64,000 bases of DNA from positions 62,001 to 126,000 of the forward strand of contig DAOLFG010000001.1 of the NCBI GenBank assembly GCA_035326425.1. The letters run 5' to 3'. The notes beneath the pieces were generated by a model that ran no database searches, was not told the origin of the DNA, and was given only the letters and a program-made list of their open reading frames with translations. Positions 53,105-61,829 of this stretch are shown here, one piece after another; position 1 is the stretch's first letter, and each line of letters starts with the position of its first letter. The DNA is from CALKJU01 sp035326425. GTDB lineage: Bacteria; Pseudomonadota; Alphaproteobacteria; Geminicoccales; Geminicoccaceae. The translations under genes and the position numbers were made by a program.

Positions 53105-54130
53105 ATGACTTCGCACGCGCCGCCGAACCACCCGTCCGTGCCGCCGCCGAGGATCGGCGTGGTGCTGTTGAACCTCGGTACGCCCGACGGCACCGACTAC
53201 CGGTCGATGCGGCGCTATCTCGACGAGTTCCTGTCGGACCGGCGGGTGATCGAGCTCAATCCGCTGTTCTGGCAGCCGCTGCTGAAGCTCGTGATCCTCA
53301 GCACGCGGCCGACGCGCTCGGGCAGGCTCTACGCCTCGATCTGGAACAAGGAGCGCGACGAGAGCCCGCTCAGGACCATCACCCGCGCCCAGGCCGAGAA
53401 GCTGGCGGCGCGCTTCGCCGAGGAGCCCGGCATCGTCGTCGACTGGGCGATGCGCTACGGCAATCCGTCGACCAGGGAGGTGCTCGATCGGCTGGAGGCC
53501 CAGGGCTGCCGCAGGCTGGTGCTGATGGCGCTCTATCCGCAATACGCCGCACCCACTACGGCCACGGCCTACGACAAGGCGTTCGAGGCGCTGAAAAGGA
53601 TGCGCTGGCAGCCGGCGGTGCGCACCATGCCGCCCTACCATGACGATCCGGACTATATCGCGCTGCTGGCCGGCAGCATCAGGACGCACCTGGCCGGCGC
53701 CGGCTTCGAGCCCGAGCGGGTACTGATGTCCTATCACGGCATGCCGCTGAGCTATCTCGAGAAGGGCGATCCCTATCACTGCATGTGCCAGAAGACGACG
53801 CGGCTGGTGCGCGAGGCGCTGGGCTGGCCGCAGGAGCGGATCGTCACCTGCTTCCAGTCGCGCTTCGGCCGTGCCGAGTGGCTGAAACCCTATCTCGACG
53901 AGGAGCTGGCCGCCTTGCCGGGCCGCGGCATCAAGCGAATCGCCGTGGTCTCGCCGGCCTTCGCCTCCGACTGCCTGGAGACGCTGGAGGAGATCGCGGT
54001 GCAGGGACGCGAGAGCTTCCTGCATCACGGCGGCGAGCGGTTCACCTACGTGCCGGCGCTCAATGACGGCGACGGCCATATCGACCTCATGGAGAAGCTG
54101 GCGCGCAACGAGCTGAAGGGCTGGGCGTGA
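53105..54130 (+). CDS. hemH: Ferrochelatase
   Basis: 341 residues; inserts ferrous iron into protoporphyrin IX, the last step of haem synthesis, at the inner membrane face. Conserved blocks: RIGVVLLNLGTPDG, LFWQPLLKLVILSTRP, ALYPQYAAPTTATAYD, VLMSYHGMPLSYLEKGDPYHCMCQKTTR with the catalytic histidine, TCFQSRFGRAEWLKPY and VVSPAFASDCLETLEEI. ATG 53105 gives the usual length. The GTG of the EamA gene overlaps the stop by 4 bp. Confidence 0.96.
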   Translation: MTSHAPPNHPSVPPPRIGVVLLNLGTPDGTDYRSMRRYLDEFLSDRRVIELNPLFWQPLLKLVILSTRPTRSGRLYASIWNKERDESPLRTITRAQAEKLAARFAEEPGIVVDWAMRYGNPSTREVLDRLEAQGCRRLVLMALYPQYAAPTTATAYDKAFEALKRMRWQPAVRTMPPYHDDPDYIALLAGSIRTHLAGAGFEPERVLMSYHGMPLSYLEKGDPYHCMCQKTTRLVREALGWPQERIVTCFQSRFGRAEWLKPYLDEELAALPGRGIKRIAVVSPAFASDCLETLEEIAVQGRESFLHHGGERFTYVPALNDGDGHIDLMEKLARNELKGWA

Positions 54131-55005
54131 GCCCCGACACCTTGCGCGGCAACCTCGCAGCGTTCCTGTCGACGATCCTCTGGGCGTCGGCGTTTCCGGT
54201 CACCCAGCACCTGCTGGAGACCTGGGATCCGCTGCCGCTCGCCGCCGCACGGCTGGGCCTCGCCAGCGCCGCGATGCTGGTCATGGCCTTCATGTCGCGG
54301 CAGCTGCCGGCCGCGCGGGCGCTGCCCTGGCGCGACATCTGCCTCCTGGGCGGCCTCGGCGTCGCCGTCTCGGTGCTGTGCCTGCTGGCCGGCCAGGCGC
54401 TGTCGGATCCGGTCACGGCCTCGGCCATCGCCACCATGCAGCCGGTGGCGGCGCTGCTGATCGGCTACGCCAGCGGCCGCGAGCGGCTGCGGCCGCTGCA
54501 GATCATGGGCATCCTGCTGGCGGTATCCGGTGCCCTGGTCGTCAGCCCGGCGAGCCAGGGTGCGGCCTTCCGCGGCGGCGAGCCGCTGCTGGTCGCCAAC
54601 GTGCTGTTGTGGACCTGGTACTCGCACGGCGCCCGCGAGCGGCTGGGCGGGCTCGGCACCTTCGCCGTCGGCGGGCTGACCATGGCCGTGGCCTCGGCAG
54701 TCCTGGTCGCCGGCTCGATCGCGGTGAGCCCGATCCATCCGCAGGCGGTGGATCTCAGCCTCGACTCCCTACCCTGGCTGTTCTGGATGGGCGTCGTCGG
54801 CATCGGGCTGTCGGTGCCCTTGTGGCTCTCCAGCGTGCGGCTGCTCGGGCTCGCCATTGCCTCGCTGCACATCAACCTGGCGCCGTTCTACGTCATCCTG
54901 ATCGGCCTGCTGTTCGGCGGGTCGCTGAGCGCCCGGCAGATCTTCGGCGCCGGCCTCGTCGCCACCGGCGCCATCGTCGCCCAGCGATTCCGGCAGGTGC
55001 GTTGA
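54127..55005 (+). CDS. EamA/DMT-superfamily transporter
   Basis: 292 residues from GTG 54127, overlapping the hemH stop. There are ten hydrophobic helices in two EamA repeats (about 10-135 and 150-285): NLAAFLSTILWASAFPVTQHLL and LPWLFWMGVVGIGLSVPLWLSSVRLLGLAIASLHINLAPFYVILIGLLFGGSLS. Members export amino acids, purines or drugs; substrate unknown. Coupling to ferrochelatase is notable but may be incidental. Confidence 0.9.
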   Translation: MSPDTLRGNLAAFLSTILWASAFPVTQHLLETWDPLPLAAARLGLASAAMLVMAFMSRQLPAARALPWRDICLLGGLGVAVSVLCLLAGQALSDPVTASAIATMQPVAALLIGYASGRERLRPLQIMGILLAVSGALVVSPASQGAAFRGGEPLLVANVLLWTWYSHGARERLGGLGTFAVGGLTMAVASAVLVAGSIAVSPIHPQAVDLSLDSLPWLFWMGVVGIGLSVPLWLSSVRLLGLAIASLHINLAPFYVILIGLLFGGSLSARQIFGAGLVATGAIVAQRFRQVR

Positions 55006-55101
55006 CGCTCCCACGACCGGTCGATACGTTCCGCCCCTGTCGGCCTGTCCGACCAGCCGAGGTGACGATACCGGCTGCCAAGATCAGGGAGCAAACGAGC
55101 T

Positions 55102-56109
55102 ATGGCCGTCTCGCGTCGCGCGTTCACCTTCGGCAGCCTGCTGGCGGCCGGCACCCTCGGCATGCCGGTCTTCGCGAAGGCCCAGGCCGGCAAGACCGTG
55201 GCCCTGCTGTTCGACAGCCTGGTCTCGCCCTTCTGGGTCTCGGGCCTCGAGATCATGAAGCAGAAGGCGGCGGCCAACGGCTGGACCGTGCTGGAGAACA
55301 TCTCGAACTTCGACGACAACAAGCAGTTCGAGCAGGTCAAGGCGATGATCGCCCGCAAGGTCGACGGGATCCTGATCATCCAGACCGACAGCAAGGCGGT
55401 GATCCCGGCCATCCGGGCGGCCAACGAGGCCAACATCCCGATGGTCCACTTCAACCGGCCGCCGGCCGAGTCGGACGCCTTCTCGGTGGCGATCCAGGCC
55501 GACAACCGGCAGATCACCCGCGACACCGTGCAGTTCATGGTCGACGAGGCCAAGCGCCTCGGCGGCAAGTACAAGGCCTGCATCCTGATCGGCGACCTCG
55601 GCGACGTGAACGCCATCCAGCGCCGCGACGGCTTCTTCGACATCGTCGACCAGCACAAGGATCTCGTCGAGGTGGTGGCGCGCGTCTCCACCGAGTGGAA
55701 CGCCGACAAGGCCTTCGCCGGCCTGACCAACGCGCTGCAGGCCAACCCCGACGTCAACTTCCTGTTCACCTCATCGGACTTCATGCACCCGCAGATCCAG
55801 CAGGTGCTCGAGACCTTCGACATGTGGCACAAGCGCGGCGAGCCTGGCCACGTCATCTTCGGCGGCTTCGACGGCGACGCCGGCGCCTACCAGCGCCTGC
55901 TCGACGGCTATCTGGACGCCTGCGGCGTCCAGAACCTGTTCCTCGAGGTCGACATGGCCTTCCAGGCCTTCCAGGACATGTGGGCCGGCAAGAAGCCCGA
56001 CAAGCTGCTGCTCGATCCGGGCTTCGTCATCACCCAGGACAACCTGGAGAAGGTGCGCGACCAGATGTGGGGCTTCGTCGTCTGGACGAAGAACGGCGGC
56101 AAGCCCTGA
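55102..56109 (+). CDS. Ribose-type (CUT2) ABC importer periplasmic binding protein
   Basis: 335 residues. The Tat-like signal MAVSRRAFTFGSLLAAGTLGMPVFAKA is followed by the periplasmic-binding type 1 fold (TVALLFDSLVSPFWVSGLEIMKQKAAANGW, ARKVDGILIIQTDSKAVIPAIRAANEANIPMVHFN). It belongs to the RbsB/Peripla_BP_4 group, which binds pentoses, hexoses, inositol or autoinducer-2. First gene of a complete importer: ATPase and two permeases follow within 45 bp of each other, then a 2-hydroxyacid dehydrogenase. Confidence 0.92.
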   Translation: MAVSRRAFTFGSLLAAGTLGMPVFAKAQAGKTVALLFDSLVSPFWVSGLEIMKQKAAANGWTVLENISNFDDNKQFEQVKAMIARKVDGILIIQTDSKAVIPAIRAANEANIPMVHFNRPPAESDAFSVAIQADNRQITRDTVQFMVDEAKRLGGKYKACILIGDLGDVNAIQRRDGFFDIVDQHKDLVEVVARVSTEWNADKAFAGLTNALQANPDVNFLFTSSDFMHPQIQQVLETFDMWHKRGEPGHVIFGGFDGDAGAYQRLLDGYLDACGVQNLFLEVDMAFQAFQDMWAGKKPDKLLLDPGFVITQDNLEKVRDQMWGFVVWTKNGGKP

Positions 56110-56152
56110 GCCCGCGCCCTGGAATCGCCCCTAGAATCGATCGTATCGTCGC

Positions 56153-57193
56153 GTGAGCACGGCTGAGCCGACCCGGCTCGGCGGCGCTGCGGCCCCGGCT
56201 TCCCGGCCGTGGCTGCGGCGCCTGCTGCTCTCCGAATATCTCGTGCTGGCGCTGACGGTGCTCTACGTGGCGCTGATGGCGCCGATAGCACCCGAGCTGC
56301 TGGCGGCCGCCACCTGGGCCGACATCCTGGGGGCGATGATGCCCCTGCTCATCATCGCCATCGGCCAGACCTTCGTGCTGATCGTCGCCGGCATCGACCT
56401 GTCGGCAACCTCGGTGCTGGCGATGTCCAGCGTCATGGCGGCGGCGGTGATGACGCTGGACGGGCCGCTGGGCGGTGCGGCACCGGCCATCGTGGTGACG
56501 GCCGGCATCCTGACCTTCATGGCCGTGGGCGGGGCCATCGGCGCCTTCAACGGCGCCTGCGTCACCCGGCTCGACATGCCGCCCTTCATCGTCACGCTGA
56601 CGACGATGATGTTCTTCTCGGGGGCCGCCATCTGGGTGACGACGCTGCTCACCGACGACGGCAGCTCGATCGGCAACCTGCCGCGCGCCTTCGTCTTCAT
56701 CGGCCAGGGCCGGGTGTTCGGCATCCCGTTCTCGGTGCTGATCGCGGTGGTGCTGGGTCTGCTGGCGCACATCGTGCTCAGCCGCACGCTCTACGGCCGC
56801 TGGCTGTTCGCCATCGGCCTCAACGCCCACGCCGCCGAGGTCTCGGGCGTGCCGGTGCGGCGGGTGGTCTTCCTGGCCTACGTCGTCTCGGGCCTGTGCG
56901 CCGGCCTTGCCGCCGTCATCTACACCGGCCGCATCGAGACCGGCACGCCGGTGCTGGGCCAGCGCATCCTGCTGGACGTCGTGGGTGCCGCGGTCATCGG
57001 CGGCGTGTCGCTGTTCGGCGGCAAGGGCAAGATCGTCTGGACGGTCTATGGCGCCCTGTTCCTGACCGTCATCGACAAGGGCCTGCAGCTGCTGGGCCTG
57101 TCGCTGGCCTCGACCTTCGCGGTGAAGGGCGGGGTGATCCTGGCGGCGGCCGTGCTCGACGCCCAGCGCCAGCGCCTCGCCGCCCGGGGCTGA
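56153..57193 (+). CDS. CUT2 ABC importer permease 1 (RbsC-like)
   Basis: 346 residues from GTG 56153. About ten helices. The RbsC-family signature IGQTFVLIVAGIDLSATSVLAMSSVMAAAVM is at about residue 65, and TLYGRWLFAIGLNAHAAEVSGVPVRR is the ATPase-contact loop. The ATPase gene starts 4 bp after its stop. It pairs with the second permease at 58727, so the channel is probably a heterodimer instead of the homodimer of E. coli ribose transporter. Confidence 0.92.
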   Translation: MSTAEPTRLGGAAAPASRPWLRRLLLSEYLVLALTVLYVALMAPIAPELLAAATWADILGAMMPLLIIAIGQTFVLIVAGIDLSATSVLAMSSVMAAAVMTLDGPLGGAAPAIVVTAGILTFMAVGGAIGAFNGACVTRLDMPPFIVTLTTMMFFSGAAIWVTTLLTDDGSSIGNLPRAFVFIGQGRVFGIPFSVLIAVVLGLLAHIVLSRTLYGRWLFAIGLNAHAAEVSGVPVRRVVFLAYVVSGLCAGLAAVIYTGRIETGTPVLGQRILLDVVGAAVIGGVSLFGGKGKIVWTVYGALFLTVIDKGLQLLGLSLASTFAVKGGVILAAAVLDAQRQRLAARG

Positions 57194-57197
57194 GGCG

Positions 57198-58730
57198 ATG
57201 GCCGAGCCGCTCCTGCGCATCGAGGGCCTGACCAAGAGCTTCTTCGGTGTCGAGGTGCTGCACGGCGTCGGCTTCACGCTGGAGGCCGGCCGGGTGCTCG
57301 GGCTGGTCGGCGAGAACGGCTCCGGCAAGTCGACGACGATGAACATCCTGGGTGGCGTCCACCAGCCGGACGGCGGTGCCATGTGGCTCGCCGACCGGCC
57401 CTACCAGCCGCGCGGGCCGCGCGACGCCGCCGGGAACGGCATCGCCTTCATCCACCAGGAGCTGAACCTCTTCAAGAACCTGAGCATCGAGGAGAACCTG
57501 TTCATCGGCGGGTTCCCGAAGCTCGTGCCCGGCCTGCCGCTGATCGACCGGCGCAGGGTGCGCGCCCGCACGGCGGAGCTGCTGAAGGCCGTCGAGCTGG
57601 ACCTGCCGCCCTCGACCATGGTCAGCCGCCTCAGCCAGGGCGAGCGGCAGCTGCTCGAGATCGCCAAGGCGCTGGCGCAGGACGCCCGCATCGTCATCTT
57701 CGACGAGCCCACGACGTCGCTCACCGCGCGCGAGAGCGAGCGGCTGTTCGCGCTGATCGGCCGGCTGCGCCAGCGCGGCATCGCCGTCATCTATATCAGC
57801 CACATCCTGGGCGACGTGATGCGCTTATGCGACGACGTCGTGGTGCTGCGCGACGGCCATCTGGTCGGCCACGCGTCGGTGGCCGAGATGGATGTCGGCA
57901 GGCTGATCACGTTGATGGTCGGCCGCCGCATCGACCAGATCTACCCGCCGCGCCAGCCGGCGGTGCGGCCCGGCACGCCGGTGCTGGAGGTCGCGGGCCT
58001 GACGCAGCACGGCATCGTCAAGGATCTCGATTTCACCGTGCGCGCCGGCGAGGTGCTGGGCGTGGCGGGACTCATGGGTTCCGGCCGGTCCGAGACCGCG
58101 CGCATCCTGTTCGGCCTCGATCCGTACCAGTCGGGCACGATCCGGGTCGACGGCCGGCCGCTCGACAAGCCGACGCCCGAGGCGTCCATGGAGGCCGGCA
58201 TCGCCTTCCTCACTGAGGACCGCCGGGTCGAGGGCCTGCTGATGGAGGGGGCGATCGCCGACAACATCGCCCTGCCCTCGCTGCCGCGCTACGCCACCGG
58301 CTGGAGCCGCCTCGTCGAGCGCACCCGGCTGGGCGACGATGTCGAGAAGATGGGCCGCGAGGTGACGATCAACGCCCGCGACCTGGTGACGACGCTGGCC
58401 AAGAACCTGTCGGGTGGCAACCAGCAGAAGGTCGTGATCGGCAAGTGGCTGCTGCGCGGCCCCAGATTGTTCATCCTCGACGAGCCGACGCGCGGCATCG
58501 ACGTCGGCGCCAAGTACGAGGTCTACAAGATCATCAACCGCCTGGCCGAGAGCGGTGCCGCCGTCCTCATGATCAGCTCCGAGATCGAGGAGCTGATCGG
58601 CATGTGCGACCGCATCGTGGTGATGAGCCACGGCGAGATCAGCGGCCGCTTCGATCGCCAGGCGTTCGACCGCGAGGCCATCCTGCGCTCGGCGATGTGG
58701 GACAACGTCAAGACGGGTGCGGCCGCATGA
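57198..58730 (+). CDS. CUT2 ABC importer ATP-binding protein, duplicated (RbsA-like)
   Basis: 510 residues, two ABC domains. Domain 1: Walker A GENGSGKST, signature LSQGERQLLEI, Walker B IVIFDEPTTSLT. Domain 2: LTQHGIVKDLDFTVRAGEVLGVAGLMGSGRSE (degenerate Walker A, usual for RbsA), signature LSGGNQQKVVIGKW and FILDEPTRGIDVGAKYEVY. Powers uptake by the two permeases. ATG overlaps nothing, but the downstream permease ATG overlaps its stop (ATGA). Confidence 0.94.
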   Translation: MAEPLLRIEGLTKSFFGVEVLHGVGFTLEAGRVLGLVGENGSGKSTTMNILGGVHQPDGGAMWLADRPYQPRGPRDAAGNGIAFIHQELNLFKNLSIEENLFIGGFPKLVPGLPLIDRRRVRARTAELLKAVELDLPPSTMVSRLSQGERQLLEIAKALAQDARIVIFDEPTTSLTARESERLFALIGRLRQRGIAVIYISHILGDVMRLCDDVVVLRDGHLVGHASVAEMDVGRLITLMVGRRIDQIYPPRQPAVRPGTPVLEVAGLTQHGIVKDLDFTVRAGEVLGVAGLMGSGRSETARILFGLDPYQSGTIRVDGRPLDKPTPEASMEAGIAFLTEDRRVEGLLMEGAIADNIALPSLPRYATGWSRLVERTRLGDDVEKMGREVTINARDLVTTLAKNLSGGNQQKVVIGKWLLRGPRLFILDEPTRGIDVGAKYEVYKIINRLAESGAAVLMISSEIEELIGMCDRIVVMSHGEISGRFDRQAFDREAILRSAMWDNVKTGAAA

Positions 58731-59707
58731 CCGGCGACGCCAACCGCCTGCGCCTGCTGGTGCTGCAGAACGCGCCTCTCCTGCTGTTCGTGCTGCTGAT
58801 CGCCACCTTCGCGATCCTGTCCGAACGCTTCCTCACCCCCACCAACTTCCTCAACATCCTGGCGCAGGCGGCGCACATCGCCATCATCGCCATCGGCATG
58901 ACCTTCGTGCTGCTGGTGGCCGGCATCGACCTGTCGGTCGGCGCCAACATGTATGCGTCCTGCATCGTGGTCGCCCTCTACATGAAGGGCATGCACCCGG
59001 TGTTCGGCTTCACCGTCGCCGGGTTGCTGGGCCTGCTGTTCGGCGCCTTCAACGCCCTGATGATCGTCAAGCTCAGGGTGCCGGCCTTCATCGCCACGCT
59101 GTCGACGCTGTTCATCGGCCGCGCCGTGGCGCTCTACCTGTCGGGCGTGAAGATGATCGGCTTCGGCCGCGAGATCCTGCTGCTAGGCCGCTCGAGCTTC
59201 CTCGGCGTGCCGGCTGCGATCTGGATCTTCCTGGCCGTCTTCCTCATCGCCTGGATCGTGCTGCGCCAGACCACCTTCGGCCGGCAGATCTATGCCGTGG
59301 GTGCCGACCCCGAGGCCGCCAAGAAGGCCGGCATCGACGTCGGGAAGATCCTGTTCGCCGTCTACTGCATCTGCGGCCTGCTCGCCGGCATCGGCGGCAT
59401 GGTCTCGGCGACGCAGGTTGCCGCCGCCTCCTCGACCTTCGGCTTCCAGAAGGAGTTCCCGGTGATCGCCGCGGCGGTGCTGGGCGGCACCAGCCTGTTC
59501 GGCGGCCGGGGCGGCGTCATCGGCACGGTGTTCGGGGCGGTGCTGATCCAGACGGTGGAGAACGGCCTGGTGATGACCAACGCCGACCCCTACGTCTATC
59601 CGCTGATCATCAGCGCCATCATCTTCATCGCCGTGCTGGTCGACTCGATCCGCACCGGTATGCTGGAGCGGCTCGAGCGCCGGAAGATCCGCGTCGAGCC
59701 TGTCTGA
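58727..59707 (+). CDS. CUT2 ABC importer permease 2 (RbsC-like)
   Basis: 326 residues from ATG 58727, overlapping the ATPase stop by 4 bp. The family signature IAIGMTFVLLVAGIDLSVGANMYASCIVVALY is near residue 58 and the loop TTFGRQIYAVGADPEAAKKAGIDVGKI contacts the ATPase. Related to but clearly distinct from permease 1. The two flank the ATPase gene. Substrate probably a sugar, polyol or sugar acid whose oxidation product suits the following dehydrogenase. Confidence 0.93.
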   Translation: MTGDANRLRLLVLQNAPLLLFVLLIATFAILSERFLTPTNFLNILAQAAHIAIIAIGMTFVLLVAGIDLSVGANMYASCIVVALYMKGMHPVFGFTVAGLLGLLFGAFNALMIVKLRVPAFIATLSTLFIGRAVALYLSGVKMIGFGREILLLGRSSFLGVPAAIWIFLAVFLIAWIVLRQTTFGRQIYAVGADPEAAKKAGIDVGKILFAVYCICGLLAGIGGMVSATQVAAASSTFGFQKEFPVIAAAVLGGTSLFGGRGGVIGTVFGAVLIQTVENGLVMTNADPYVYPLIISAIIFIAVLVDSIRTGMLERLERRKIRVEPV

Positions 59708-59724
59708 GCAGCCGGAGATCAGCC

Positions 59725-60705
59725 ATGGCGGGACGCGCCTGCAAGGTGGCGGTGCTGGACGACTACCAGCACGTGGCGGAGCGCTGTGCCGACTGGTCGC
59801 GGCTGCGGCCCGAGGCCGAGGTCGACTTCTTCCACGACCACCTGTCCGAGCCCGGCGAGGTGGTGGCGCGGCTGGCGCCGTTCGACGTGGTCTGCGCCAT
59901 GCGCGAGCGCACGCCGTTCGATGCCGCCATGCTGGCGACGCTGCCGGCGTTGAAGCTGCTGGTGACGACGGGTGCGGCCAACGCTTCGATCGACATGGAG
60001 GCGGCGGAGGAGTGCGGTGTCACCGTCTGCGGCACCGGCGGCGTCGCCAGCGCCACGCCCGAGCTGACCTGGGCGCTGATCCTGGCAGCACTGCGCCACC
60101 TGCCCGAGGAGACGGCGTCGGTGCGGCGCGGCGGCTGGCAGGAGCATGTCGGCATCGGCCTCGCCGGCAAGACGCTGGGCGTCATCGGCCTCGGCCGGAT
60201 CGGCACGGCGGTGGCGCGTGTCGGGCGGGCCTTCGGCATGCATGTCATCGCCTGGAGCCAGAACCTGACGGCCGGCCGGGCGGCCGAGCAGGGGGTGGAG
60301 CGGGTCGAGAAGGCGGCGCTGCTGGCCAGGGCCGACATCGTCACCATCCACCTCAAGCTGTCGGAGCGGACGCGTGGCCTCCTGGGTGCCGCCGAGCTCG
60401 CGCTGATGAAGCCGTCGGCCTGGCTGGTGAACACCTCGCGCGGGCCGATCGTCGACGAGGCGGCGCTGATCGAGGCGCTGCAGGCCCGCCGCATCGCCGG
60501 GGCGGCGCTGGACGTGTTCGACGTCGAGCCGCTGCCGCCCGGCCACCCGTTCCGCAGCCTCGACAACGTCGTGGCCTCGCCGCACATCGGCTACGTCACG
60601 GAGGAGACCTACCGGGTGTTCCACGGCCAGACGGTCGAGAATGTCCGGGCCTGGATCGACGGCGCGCCCGTCAGGGTCATCGGTCGCCCGGACACCTGGC
60701 CCTAG
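59725..60705 (+). CDS. D-2-hydroxyacid dehydrogenase family protein
   Basis: 326 residues; cytoplasmic NAD(P)-dependent oxidoreductase. The nucleotide-binding motif is TLGVIGLGRIGTAVARVGRAFGM. The catalytic triad is Arg (VNTSRGPIVDE), Glu (VFDVEPLP) and His (SPHIGYVTEE). ATG 59725 follows CGGAG, 17 bp after the permease. Linked to the sugar importer, it may reduce or oxidise the imported sugar acid or a glyoxylate/hydroxypyruvate-type intermediate. Phosphoglycerate dehydrogenase is less likely because no C-terminal ACT domain is present. Confidence 0.9.
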   Translation: MAGRACKVAVLDDYQHVAERCADWSRLRPEAEVDFFHDHLSEPGEVVARLAPFDVVCAMRERTPFDAAMLATLPALKLLVTTGAANASIDMEAAEECGVTVCGTGGVASATPELTWALILAALRHLPEETASVRRGGWQEHVGIGLAGKTLGVIGLGRIGTAVARVGRAFGMHVIAWSQNLTAGRAAEQGVERVEKAALLARADIVTIHLKLSERTRGLLGAAELALMKPSAWLVNTSRGPIVDEAALIEALQARRIAGAALDVFDVEPLPPGHPFRSLDNVVASPHIGYVTEETYRVFHGQTVENVRAWIDGAPVRVIGRPDTWP

Positions 60706-60714
60706 GCCGGGCGG

Positions 60715-61521
60715 GTGCTGGGCTATCGCCACGGCTTCCATGCCGGCGGGCCGGCCGACGTCCTGAAGCACGCCGTCTACTGCTTCGTGCTCGACCACGT
60801 CCTGCAGAAGCCGAAGCCGGTCTACATGCTGGACACCCATGCCGGCGCCGGCGTCTACAGCCTGCGCTCGGAGATGGCCGAGAAGACCGGCGAGTGGCGG
60901 CACGGCATCGGCCGGCTGCTCGGGATGCGGGATCCGCCCGAGCTGTTCCGGCGCTATCTGGCACTGACGCGCGACGTCGGCCGCGACCTCGTCTATCCGG
61001 GCTCGCCCGAGCTGGCGCGGCGGATGATGCGACCGCAGGACAGGCTGGAGCTGGCCGAGCTGCATCCCGCCGACCACGGCCTGCTCGCCGACCGCCTGGG
61101 CGGCCAGCGGCGGGTGCGGGTGGCGCGGACCGACGGCCTGGCGCTGCTGATCGCCCGGATGCCGCCGCCCGAGCGGCGCGCGGTGGTGATGATCGATCCG
61201 AGCTACGAGCTGGCCGACGACGACAAGACGGTGGCGAAGGCGCTGGCCCTGGCGGCGCGGCGCCTCGCCACCGGCGTCTACCTCGTCTGGTACCCGGTGA
61301 TCGAGCGGGCGCGCACCGAACGGCTGGTCGAGCGGCTGCGGGCGGTCGGCCCGACGGCGCGGATCGAGCTCTGCACGGCGCCGGATTCCGCCGGCCGGGG
61401 CATGACCGGGTCCGGCGTCGTGGTGGTGAATCCGCCTTGGACCCTAGTGACCAGGGCCTTGGTCGCCTTGAACGAAATCAACCTTTGGTTGGACATTTCC
61501 GGCCCTGTTGCGGCGAGCTGA
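60715..61521 (+). CDS. rlmJ: 23S rRNA (adenine2030-N6)-methyltransferase
   Basis: 268 residues from GTG 60715, giving the typical start LGYRHGFHAGGPADVLKHAV. The SAM-binding DTHAGAGVY and catalytic MIDPSYEL (DPPY-type) motifs are visible. VYLVWYPVIER and GSGVVVVNPPWTL are family blocks. Modifies A2030 of 23S rRNA. It begins 9 bp after the dehydrogenase stop and is probably read through from that operon. A longer frame in another phase upstream is a shadow. Confidence 0.94.
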   Translation: MLGYRHGFHAGGPADVLKHAVYCFVLDHVLQKPKPVYMLDTHAGAGVYSLRSEMAEKTGEWRHGIGRLLGMRDPPELFRRYLALTRDVGRDLVYPGSPELARRMMRPQDRLELAELHPADHGLLADRLGGQRRVRVARTDGLALLIARMPPPERRAVVMIDPSYELADDDKTVAKALALAARRLATGVYLVWYPVIERARTERLVERLRAVGPTARIELCTAPDSAGRGMTGSGVVVVNPPWTLVTRALVALNEINLWLDISGPVAAS

Positions 61522-61829
61522 GAAAAATCCTTGCCCTTTGGGGACATAGCCGCCTATGCCAAGGTGATCTTGGGGATGTACTGTTGCATCCCTGCATCAT
61601 TCCGGGCGTCGGGAATATATTTATGGAATAAACTTTTTATTGACAGATGCATCCTCGGATGCCGTGTTGCGGTGGCTGTATCGCGTATAGCGTTAGTGAT
61701 CCAGCGAGGTACGGGGTCGGCGCGTCAGCGGAGGAGGCTCCGTCCGGCCTGTCGACCGTGAAAGGCGAATGACAAGAACGCGAGCGTCTTTCACCCACCC
61801 CAATCAACATTCCTGCGAGGCTCAGACTC
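61522..61829. other. 308-bp intergenic region before the GH26-like gene
   Basis: No gene seen. The left half (61540-61650) is AT-rich by local standards, with GGAATATATTTATGG and a TTGACA at 61640-61645. GCATCC-TC-GGATGC just after it forms a small hairpin. No good -10 box lies at 17 bp. The region probably holds the promoter of the GH26-like gene and the end of the rlmJ transcript. Confidence 0.45.

Noticed and set aside
61650..61829. Riboswitch (cyclic-di-GMP type) before the GH26-like gene
   Set aside because: Conserved loop sequences of known classes could not be matched by eye; only small local hairpins.
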